Origin: Bacteroides sp.
Lineage (GTDB): Bacteria; Bacteroidota; Bacteroidia; Bacteroidales; Muribaculaceae
Reading direction: 5' to 3'
NCBI GenBank assembly: GCA_014801525.1
Contig: JAAVEB010000020.1
Coordinates: 1 to 53,429, forward strand
Length of the DNA: 53,429 nt
Part shown: one piece after another, positions 46,702 to 53,429 of the stretch
How positions within the stretch are numbered: position 1 is the first letter of the stretch
Layout: every line of letters begins with the position of its first letter
The notes under the pieces: model-generated
Databases searched by the model: none
Told to the model about the DNA's origin: nothing
The model's input: the letters and a program-made list of their open reading frames with translations, nothing else
Position numbers and translations under genes: made by a program

Positions 46702-48588
46702 ATGAGATATTTAATATATGTCATTCTCGTTTTTGTTTCCGTGCTCAACACATGGGCGGCTAATCGTGATGACGAAAAACTCATACTAATCATAACATCC
46801 TACAACCCCGACATGGGGTCGATGCAGGTAAATCTCGAGGAATTCAACGAAGCCTACAGACGGCTGGACCCCAACGCCCGAATAGCAATCGAGAGCCTCG
46901 ATTGCCTTTATCTTAAGGATGCAGGAGCATGGAATGACCGCCTCAACACGATAATGGGGAAATACAACGGTACCCAACAACCCGACATGATAGTGCTTCT
47001 GGGGCAAGAGGCATGGTCCACCTATCTTTCACAAGACGATCAAAGGCTCAAACAGATTCCCATCATGGGCGGATTGATCAGCCGCAACACAATTCCATTG
47101 CCGCCCGACTCAATCGACCTCGCCTCGTGGCATCCGGCTTCAAAAGACATCCGCATAGACTTCAACGATTTCAATATCGTCGGCGGATACGCCTACGAAT
47201 ATAGCCTGAAAGACAATATCGACATGATGCGCAAACTCTTTCCCGGAATCAAGAACATCGCATTCCTGACCGATAACACTTTCGGAGGCGTAAACATGCA
47301 GTCATGGATAAAACGCGAGTCAAGCAAATATCCAGAATACGCGCCTATCTTCATCGACGGAAGAACCAAGACCGTCGATGAAGCAAGCTCAACCATAGCG
47401 GGACTCACTCCCGTCACCGCTATTTTTTGCGGAACATGGCGCGTTGATAAAAGCGGAGAATTCCTGCTCGGCAACACAATCGCCATGCTCAAAGAGGCAA
47501 ACCCCGACATACCCGTCATGACGCTGTCATCGGTTGGCATGAACATCTGGGCCATCGGCGGTTTTACGCCGCAATACCGCACCGTCGGAGCCAGCCTCGC
47601 CCACGACTCGTTCAACTACCTCAACGATCCCGAGTCGGCAGCTCCCGTCACAATCATCCCGGGACAATACATATTTGACTATAATATGCTGGAGCATTTC
47701 GGAATCGACGCTTCCAAGCTTCCGGAAACAGCAAACATTATAAATGAACCGGTTTCATTGTATGACCAGCACAAGGCTGAAATCTGGTTTGCCATCATTG
47801 TCGTGGCAATCCTGGCATGCGCATTGATAATGGCGCTAATCCAGCTTGCCCGCATAAACCGCCTGAAGCATATCGTGGAAGAGGAGCGCAACAAAGTGCT
47901 CGACGCGATGAAAAAGGTGGAACAGGTGAGCGACCTAAAGACCAAGTTCATCCAGAACATGAGCCATGAGATTCGCACCCCGCTTAACGCCATTGTAGGA
48001 TTTGCGCAAGTGCTGTCGGCTTCGCTCGACGAAAGCCTTCAGACCTATGCCGACGTCATCACCAAAAACAGCGACGACCTCCTCAAAATGGTGAATGACA
48101 TAATCGTCATTTCAGACATTGACGCAGGAAAAGCCGACAACAAAAAACGTGTGTCGCTGAATGAGCTATGTAACGTAGCCTACTCCCAGGCTGAATTTAA
48201 AAAGTCGCCAAACACATCTTTCCGCTATCAGCCGACAAGCGATTCGCTCACCGTGTTCACCTCGAAAAACCTCGTCGAGGCAGCGCTTGCCAATCTCTTG
48301 CATAACGCATTCAAATTTACCGAACGAGGTTCGGTTTCGATGAAGTGTGAACTCTCTGACGACTCCAAGCAAGCCATCGTGACCGTGACCGACACCGGTC
48401 CCGGCATCCCGCGCGACAAGCAGGAATGGGTGTTTGAACGCTTCACGAAAATAAACGAATTCAAGCAGGGCGCCGGAATCGGGCTCGCATTGTGCCGAGC
48501 TGTAGCAAAGGCGATCGGCGGTTCCGTGAAGATCGATTCCTCCTACACCGGAGGCTGCAGAATAGTTTTCACTTTCCCGTGTGAATAG
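46702..48588 (+). CDS. Sensor histidine kinase with substrate-binding-like sensor
   Basis: The 628-residue protein has a signal sequence (1-19) and a periplasmic part (about 22-350) that looks like an ABC-type substrate-binding protein (ILIITSYNPDMGSMQ; PDMIVLLGQEAWSTYL; IPVMTLSSVGMNIWAIGGF). One membrane helix (361-382), a coiled coil and a kinase core follow. The core has His422 in NMSHEIRTPLNAIVGF, the N box NLLHNAFKF and the G box DTGPGIP. No receiver domain follows, and no response regulator gene is adjacent, so the partner is elsewhere. The ligand is unknown. Confidence 0.9.
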   Translation: MRYLIYVILVFVSVLNTWAANRDDEKLILIITSYNPDMGSMQVNLEEFNEAYRRLDPNARIAIESLDCLYLKDAGAWNDRLNTIMGKYNGTQQPDMIVLLGQEAWSTYLSQDDQRLKQIPIMGGLISRNTIPLPPDSIDLASWHPASKDIRIDFNDFNIVGGYAYEYSLKDNIDMMRKLFPGIKNIAFLTDNTFGGVNMQSWIKRESSKYPEYAPIFIDGRTKTVDEASSTIAGLTPVTAIFCGTWRVDKSGEFLLGNTIAMLKEANPDIPVMTLSSVGMNIWAIGGFTPQYRTVGASLAHDSFNYLNDPESAAPVTIIPGQYIFDYNMLEHFGIDASKLPETANIINEPVSLYDQHKAEIWFAIIVVAILACALIMALIQLARINRLKHIVEEERNKVLDAMKKVEQVSDLKTKFIQNMSHEIRTPLNAIVGFAQVLSASLDESLQTYADVITKNSDDLLKMVNDIIVISDIDAGKADNKKRVSLNELCNVAYSQAEFKKSPNTSFRYQPTSDSLTVFTSKNLVEAALANLLHNAFKFTERGSVSMKCELSDDSKQAIVTVTDTGPGIPRDKQEWVFERFTKINEFKQGAGIGLALCRAVAKAIGGSVKIDSSYTGGCRIVFTFPCE

Positions 48589-48644
48589 AGCGGAAAGAGA
48601 GCCGGAACAACTCCATCTGCCCGCCCCTCCACCTATTTTTATTT

Positions 48645-48659
48645 ATACCGCAACGGTAT
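48645..48659. promoter_or_regulatory. Palindrome ATACCG-CAA-CGGTAT above the carAB promoter
   Basis: A 6-base perfect dyad with a 3-base centre lies 17 bases above the -7 element of carA, over the region where a -33 element is expected. It could be a repressor or activator site. No pyrimidine regulator gene is in the window. Confidence 0.35.
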
Positions 48660-48676
48660 TATTTGGAAAATTTGCG

Positions 48677-48684
48677 TAACTTTG
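48677..48684 (+). promoter_or_regulatory. -7 element of carAB
   Basis: TAACTTTG is a full match, with the start predicted near 48688. That places an 8-bp hairpin (CGGTTTTC-6-GAAAACCG, 48687-48708) at the very 5' end of the message, which could protect it. No normal -33 element; TTTG at 48662-48665 is only 11 bases away. Confidence 0.6.
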
Positions 48685-48753
48685 CACGGTTTTCGTGATG
48701 GAAAACCGGGAGATTAGTTACGTTTATTTTTCAACAACATACTCTGTAATCGT

Positions 48754-49824
48754 ATGTGCGAGACAAAAAAAGCCATCCTTACGCTTGAAGATGGCACAAC
48801 CTTTGAGGGGAAATCCTTTGGATATTCAGCCTCGACCGCCGGAGAGGTAGTATTCAACACCGCCATGACCGGCTATCCCGAAAGCTTGACCGACCCATCC
48901 TACGAAGGTCAAATCTTAGTAACAACCTATCCCATTCTCGGAAATTATGGAGTTCCTCCACGCCGAGAAAAAAATGACGTCAGCGAATATTACGAAAGCG
49001 AGCACATACACTGCAAGGCTATTATCGCGCAAGACTACACTTGGGAGCCGAGCCATTGGCAATCAGACCGCAGTCTTGCCGACTGGCTAAAAGAGGAACA
49101 GATTGTGGGAGTTTACGGAATTGACACCCGCGCCTTGACTAAACATCTGCGCGACCACGGCTCAATGCTCGGCAAAATCACAGTCGAGGGATGCCCGGAA
49201 GTGGACTTCTATGACCCGAATGCCGAAAACCTCGTTGCAAAAGTGAGCTGCCGCTCGGTAGAAGAACATGGCGAAGGCGAAAAGACCGTCGTGCTCGTAG
49301 ACTGCGGAGTAAAGCACAACATCATACGTTGCCTGACACGCCGAGGAGTAAGAGTGGTCAGAGTTCCCTGGGACTACGACTTCACCTCAATCCCCTATGA
49401 CGGATTGTTCATATCCAACGGACCCGGCAACCCCGATCTCGCAGAAAAAACGGTTGAGAACATCAAGAAGGCAATCGAAATAGGCAAGCCTATATGCGGA
49501 ATCTGCATGGGCAACCAGCTCCTGTCAAAAGCGGCAGGCGCGAAAACCTACAAATTGACCTACGGACACCGCAGCCACAATCAGCCCGTGCGCCAAGTGG
49601 GAACCGAGCGCTGCTTCATCACATCTCAAAATCATGGCTTTGCGGTTGACAGCGCCACCCTTCCCGATGATTGGGAACCATTGTTCATAAACATGAACGA
49701 CGGCACCAACGAAGGCATCCGCCACAAGACCAAGCCATTCTTCTCGGCGCAGTTCCACCCTGAAGCATCATCGGGTCCGAAAGACACCGAATTCCTGTTT
49801 GATGAATTTATTAACATGATATAA
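48754..49824 (+). CDS. carA: Carbamoyl-phosphate synthase, small (glutaminase) chain
   Basis: The 356-residue protein supplies ammonia from glutamine for carbamoyl phosphate, the start of arginine and pyrimidine synthesis. The N-terminal CPSase domain (LEDGTTFEGKSFGY; FNTAMTGYPESLTDPSY) is followed by a class I glutamine amidotransferase domain with the nucleophile Cys251 in GICMGNQLL and the catalytic His335 and Glu337 in QFHPEAS. It lies 19 bases before carB in a two-gene operon. The start MCETKKAILTLEDG suits the family. Confidence 0.98.
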   Translation: MCETKKAILTLEDGTTFEGKSFGYSASTAGEVVFNTAMTGYPESLTDPSYEGQILVTTYPILGNYGVPPRREKNDVSEYYESEHIHCKAIIAQDYTWEPSHWQSDRSLADWLKEEQIVGVYGIDTRALTKHLRDHGSMLGKITVEGCPEVDFYDPNAENLVAKVSCRSVEEHGEGEKTVVLVDCGVKHNIIRCLTRRGVRVVRVPWDYDFTSIPYDGLFISNGPGNPDLAEKTVENIKKAIEIGKPICGICMGNQLLSKAAGAKTYKLTYGHRSHNQPVRQVGTERCFITSQNHGFAVDSATLPDDWEPLFINMNDGTNEGIRHKTKPFFSAQFHPEASSGPKDTEFLFDEFINMI

Positions 49825-49843
49825 TCCTCATTTCATTGCAGTC

Positions 49844-52800
49844 ATGAATCAAAAAACTATAAAAAAAGTATTACTGCTCGGAAGCGGAGCATTGAAAATC
49901 GGAGAAGCCGGCGAATTTGACTATTCAGGCTCTCAGGCATTGAAAGCAATGAAAGAGGAGGGTATCTCCACAGTGCTCATCAATCCCAACATCGCAACTG
50001 TGCAGACATCTGACGGGTTTGCCGATAAAATCTACTTCCTGCCCGTAACGCCCTATTTCGTTGAAAAAGTCATCGAGAAAGAACGTCCCGACGGAATAAT
50101 GCTCGCCTTCGGCGGACAAACCGCGCTAAACTGCGGTGTCGCCCTCTATGAAAGCGGCATCCTTGAAAAATACGGAGTTCAAGTGCTCGGAACACCGGTG
50201 CGCGCCATCATGGACACCGAGGACCGCGAGCTGTTCGTGAAAAAGCTCGACGAAATAAACGTAAAGACCATAAAAAGCGAGGCGGTCAGCAACATACCCG
50301 ACGCTATCAAGGCGGCATCAGAACTCGGATACCCCATTATCGTACGCGCCGCTTACGCTCTCGGCGGTCTTGGAAGCGGATTCTGCGATGACGAGCAACA
50401 ACTCGTGGCACTCGTGGAAAAAGCGCTGGCTTTCTCTCCCCAAGTGCTCATCGAAAAGTCATTGAAGGGATGGAAAGAAGTGGAATACGAAGTGGTTCGT
50501 GACCGCTTCGACAACTGCATCACCGTGTGCAACATGGAAAACTTCGACCCGCTTGGAATCCACACAGGAGAGTCGATCGTCGTAGCTCCGTCACAAACTC
50601 TGTCAAACGAGGACTACCACTATTTAAGAAAACTCGCAATAAAAATCATACGCCACATCGGAATCGTCGGTGAATGCAATGTGCAATACGCTTTCGACCC
50701 CTCGTCAATGGACTATCGAGTAATCGAAGTAAACGCCCGCCTTTCACGTTCTTCCGCTCTTGCTTCGAAAGCCACCGGCTATCCTCTGGCTTTTGTCGCC
50801 GCCAAACTCGGATTGGGCTACGGACTTTTTGACCTCAAGAACTCGGTGACTAAAGAGACCTCGGCGTTCTTCGAACCAGCCCTCGATTATATCGTGGTCA
50901 AAATCCCGAGATGGGACCTCGGCAAGTTCCACGGAGTGAAACGCGAAATCGGTTCATCGATGAAATCAGTGGGCGAAGTCATGTCAATCGGACGAACTTT
51001 TGAGGAAGCGATTCAGAAAGGACTCCGCATGATAGGACAAGGAATGCACGGATTCGTCGAGAACAAAGAGCTTAAAGTTCCCGACATCGACCACGCGCTT
51101 GCCGATCCGACCGATAAACGCATATTTGTCATTTCAAAAGCGATGCGCCAAGGCTACACAGTCGAGAAGCTGCACGAGCTGACCAAAATAGACCGATGGT
51201 TCCTCTATAAACTTCACAACATCGTAAAAACAGCCGACGAACTTGAAACCTACAGTAGCCTCGACGAAGTCCCCACCGACTTGTTGCACAAGGCAAAATG
51301 TCAGGGATTCAGCGACTTCCAGATAGCGCGTGCTTTGCTGAAAGAAAGCCTTTCAAATGCCGAGCAGGAAATAGTGCGTGTTCGCGAATATCGCAAGGCT
51401 CGCGGCATAACCCCCGTGGTGAAACAGATCGACACCCTCGGCGCCGAATATCCCGCCATGACCAACTACCTCTACCTCACCTACAATGGCGACACTAACG
51501 ACGTGACCTATCTGCATGACCACAAGTCGATCGTGGTACTCGGATCAGGCGCTTACCGAATCGGAAGTTCGGTGGAATTCGACTGGTGTTCGGTCAACGC
51601 TCTCATGACCGTCAAACGCGAAGGCTGGAGATCGGTGATGATAAATTACAATCCCGAGACCGTATCGACTGACTACGACATGTGTGACCGCCTCTATTTC
51701 GACGAACTCACCTACGAACGCGTAATGGACATCCTCGACCTCGAGCAGCCCCACGGCGTTATCCTCTCGGTGGGCGGACAAATACCCAACAACCTCGCCA
51801 CCCGTCTTGACAATGCCAAAGTCCCCATTCTCGGAACATCAGCCACCTCAATCGACAACGCCGAAGACCGACACAAGTTCTCGGCTATGCTTGACAAAAT
51901 CGGCGTAGACCAGCCACGCTGGCGAGAACTGACATCGTTTGCCGACATCGACAAGTTCATCGAAGAAGTTGGCTTCCCCGTGTTGGTACGTCCGAGCTAC
52001 GTGTTGTCAGGAGCTGCAATGAATGTGTGCAGCAACAACGAGGAACTTGAACGATTCCTGAAACTGGCGGCAAACGTGTCGAAACAGCATCCGGTTGTTG
52101 TCACCGAGTTCATCCAGAACGCGAAAGAGATCGAGATGGATGCCGTGGCTCAGAATGGAGAGATAAAAGTGTATGCCATTTCAGAGCACATCGAGTTTGC
52201 CGGCGTGCACTCTGGCGACGCTACAATCCAGTTCCCGCCACAAAAACTGTATGTCGAAACCATACGCCGCATAAAGAAAGTAAGCCAAAAGATCGCCAAG
52301 GCGCTCAACATCTCAGGACCGTTCAACATCCAGTTCCTGGCAAAGAACAATGACATCAAGGTGATTGAATGTAACCTGCGCGCGTCGCGTTCATTCCCCT
52401 TCGTGAGCAAGGTGCTGAAATTAAATTTCATCGACATCGCCACACGCGTCATGCTGGGTCTTGACGTTGAAAAGCCCCACAAGAATGCGTTTGACCTCGA
52501 CTATGTAGGCATCAAGGCATCCCAATTCTCATTCTCCCGCCTTCAGGGCGCCGACCCTGTGCTCGGCGTAGACATGGCATCGACCGGCGAAGTGGGATGT
52601 ATCGGAGCCGACACTGACGAAGCGATACTGAAAGCGATGCTGTCAGTCGGAATGCGCGTACCATCCAAGGGCAAAGGAGTGTTGCTCTCAACAGGAACTC
52701 CGAAACAAAAAGCCGATATGCTCGACGCCGCGCATCAGCTTCACAACAACGGCTACAGCCTGTATGCCACCGGAGGTACCCACCAATTCCTCACCGACAA

Positions 52801-53074
52801 CGGCATTCCCGCAATAAAGGTTTACTGGCCAAGCCAGCCTGATATGCAGCCGCAAGCGCTTGAACTTTTGCATCACAAGGACGTAGATCTCGTAGTGAAC
52901 ATTCCGAAAAACCTTTCGGAAACCGAGCTCACAAACGGATATAGAATACGCCGCGCGTCAATCGACTTGAATATCCCGTTGCTAACCAACGCCCGTCTTG
53001 CATCGGCATTTATCAACGCCTTCACAAAACTCCCTGTCGACGACATCGAAATTCGTTCTTGGGACGAATATTAA
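49844..53074 (+). CDS. carB: Carbamoyl-phosphate synthase, large chain
   Basis: The 1076-residue protein has two homologous ATP-grasp halves. The first begins KVLLLGSGALKIGEAGEFDYSGSQ and the second begins VLGSGAYRIGSSVEFDWCS near residue 565. Each has a biotin-carboxylase-like domain with the EVNARLSRSSALASKATGYPLA and ECNLRASRSFPFVSKVL blocks. The C-terminal MGS-like allosteric domain begins near residue 945. It makes carbamate and carbamoyl phosphate using two ATP. No terminator was seen before the tRNA promoter 8 bases beyond the stop. Confidence 0.98.
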   Translation: MNQKTIKKVLLLGSGALKIGEAGEFDYSGSQALKAMKEEGISTVLINPNIATVQTSDGFADKIYFLPVTPYFVEKVIEKERPDGIMLAFGGQTALNCGVALYESGILEKYGVQVLGTPVRAIMDTEDRELFVKKLDEINVKTIKSEAVSNIPDAIKAASELGYPIIVRAAYALGGLGSGFCDDEQQLVALVEKALAFSPQVLIEKSLKGWKEVEYEVVRDRFDNCITVCNMENFDPLGIHTGESIVVAPSQTLSNEDYHYLRKLAIKIIRHIGIVGECNVQYAFDPSSMDYRVIEVNARLSRSSALASKATGYPLAFVAAKLGLGYGLFDLKNSVTKETSAFFEPALDYIVVKIPRWDLGKFHGVKREIGSSMKSVGEVMSIGRTFEEAIQKGLRMIGQGMHGFVENKELKVPDIDHALADPTDKRIFVISKAMRQGYTVEKLHELTKIDRWFLYKLHNIVKTADELETYSSLDEVPTDLLHKAKCQGFSDFQIARALLKESLSNAEQEIVRVREYRKARGITPVVKQIDTLGAEYPAMTNYLYLTYNGDTNDVTYLHDHKSIVVLGSGAYRIGSSVEFDWCSVNALMTVKREGWRSVMINYNPETVSTDYDMCDRLYFDELTYERVMDILDLEQPHGVILSVGGQIPNNLATRLDNAKVPILGTSATSIDNAEDRHKFSAMLDKIGVDQPRWRELTSFADIDKFIEEVGFPVLVRPSYVLSGAAMNVCSNNEELERFLKLAANVSKQHPVVVTEFIQNAKEIEMDAVAQNGEIKVYAISEHIEFAGVHSGDATIQFPPQKLYVETIRRIKKVSQKIAKALNISGPFNIQFLAKNNDIKVIECNLRASRSFPFVSKVLKLNFIDIATRVMLGLDVEKPHKNAFDLDYVGIKASQFSFSRLQGADPVLGVDMASTGEVGCIGADTDEAILKAMLSVGMRVPSKGKGVLLSTGTPKQKADMLDAAHQLHNNGYSLYATGGTHQFLTDNGIPAIKVYWPSQPDMQPQALELLHHKDVDLVVNIPKNLSETELTNGYRIRRASIDLNIPLLTNARLASAFINAFTKLPVDDIEIRSWDEY

Positions 53075-53082
53075 CGGGCACG

Positions 53083-53115
53083 ATTTGCAAGTTCAAAAAA
53101 AAGTTACTACCTTTG
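53083..53115 (+). promoter_or_regulatory. Promoter of the tRNA-Pro gene
   Basis: TTTG (53083-53086), 21 bases, TACCTTTG (53108-53115): both perfect. The predicted start is near 53119, 14 bases before the tRNA. Confidence 0.8.
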
Positions 53116-53132
53116 CAGTGCCGAAAGGTAAT

Positions 53133-53207
53133 CGGGGCGTAGCGCAGTCCGGTTAGCGCACCTGCTTTGGGAGCAGGGGGTCGCGAGTTCGAATCCCGCC
53201 ACCCCGA
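53133..53207 (+). tRNA. tRNA-Pro (anticodon TGG)
   Basis: The 75 bases fold as a standard cloverleaf: acceptor CGGGGCG with CACCCCG, D stem GCGC/GCGC, anticodon stem CCTGC/GCAGG with loop TTTGGGA (anticodon TGG at 53168-53170), a 5-base variable loop, T loop TTCGAAT and discriminator A. Two C-A mismatches are present, at acceptor pair 6-67 and at T-stem pair 52-62. The CCA end is not encoded. It reads CCA, and by wobble other Pro codons. Confidence 0.95.
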
Positions 53208-53214
53208 CACCATC

Positions 53215-53248
53215 AAAAAAGAGCTGATTTATCAATCAGCTCTTTTTT
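53215..53248 (+). terminator. Terminator after tRNA-Pro
   Basis: AAAAAAGAGCTGATT pairs perfectly with AATCAGCTCTTTTTT around TATC, 8 bases after the tRNA. T-runs are on both strands, so it may work both ways. Confidence 0.92.
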
Positions 53249-53320
53249 CATTTCCGCCTATCCCACCCCTAATAACAGAGCATAGCAAAATATGGCGAAT
53301 GCAAAAAGTAGGTTAAAAAT

Positions 53321-53422
53321 CAAGCCTGCAAAGGCTTGCCTTATGGATAACCGGGTACGGCGAATGAAATGAGCCGTGCCCGGGACATGGGCATCATGTG
53401 CAATAGCACTCTGGAAGAGTGC
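53321..53422. repeat. Run of four hairpins at the right edge
   Basis: In 102 bases four hairpins follow each other. They are CAAGCCT-4-AGGCTTG (53321-53338); CCGGGTACGGC with GCCGTGCCCGG, 11-base loop (53351-53383); ACATG-5-CATGT (53385-53399); and GCACTC-5-GAGTGC (53406-53422). The stretch is GC-rich and has no coding frame I can support. It could be a repeated extragenic element, a structured RNA or the leader of a gene beyond the window. Nothing else is seen from 53249 to 53320. Confidence 0.5.
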
Positions 53423-53429
53423 CCCCTAA

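Noticed and set aside
53022..53216. 64-codon open frame on the - strand at the tRNA
   Set aside because: It reads the tRNA-Pro backwards (the familiar false 'DSNSRPPAPKAGALT' product) and overlaps the end of carB.

Overview
The window is chromosomal DNA from a member of the Bacteroidales. Four things support this: a SusC/SusD pair, a reverse rubrerythrin, genes without Shine-Dalgarno sequences, and many promoters of the Bacteroidetes sigma-ABfr type (TTTG, about 20 bases, then TAnnTTTG). Protein resemblance from memory suggests a gut Muribaculaceae-like organism, but the genus is not established. Most of the window has the base composition of a core genome (31 of 60 bases are G or C in a sample line at 10501). 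One block, about 14.74-18.03 kb, is clearly AT-rich (21 of 60 at 15961).

Layout. 1-7.5 kb: end of a secreted-protein gene, then a SusC - SusD - zinc metallopeptidase lipoprotein - DUF4302 lipoprotein operon read leftward, probably an outer-membrane system for a peptide or protein ligand. 7.9-14.6 kb: reverse rubrerythrin, Na+/Ca2+ antiporter, PNPase, dGTPase and a TPM-domain membrane protein. 14.7-18.0 kb: AT-rich island with a SanA/YdcF-like gene and a tight five-gene cluster (WG-repeat protein, lipoprotein, retropepsin-like aspartyl protease, two small proteins). It has an attC-like 81-base imperfect palindrome, and it is bounded by a second, 75%-identical copy of the last 16 codons of the neighbouring pseudouridine synthase gene. 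18.0-26.4 kb: RluA-like synthase and topA, dnaX, a thioredoxin / VKOR-C39 / 51-residue peptide cluster, and an MFS sugar transporter. 26.6-34.3 kb: ferredoxin, RNase P RNA, porin, a redoxin-fold protein behind a structured leader, MATE, OPT, nitroreductase and ogt. 34.5-43.0 kb: lpxH, a DUF59 gene, ligA, groES-groEL, ribBA and an LptF/G permease. 43.1-48.6 kb: AraC regulator, DUF6377 regulator, nitroreductase and a sensor kinase. 48.7-53.4 kb: carA-carB, tRNA-Pro(TGG) and a hairpin-rich stretch at the right end.

The most unusual parts are the AT-rich cassette-like island and the small thioredoxin/VKOR/peptide cluster. The island resembles the integron-like, recombinase-associated gene clusters of Bacteroidales, but no recombinase lies in the window. 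Several gene starts were moved downstream of the longest open frame because a good -7 element lies over or inside the longer start; each case is given in its entry.
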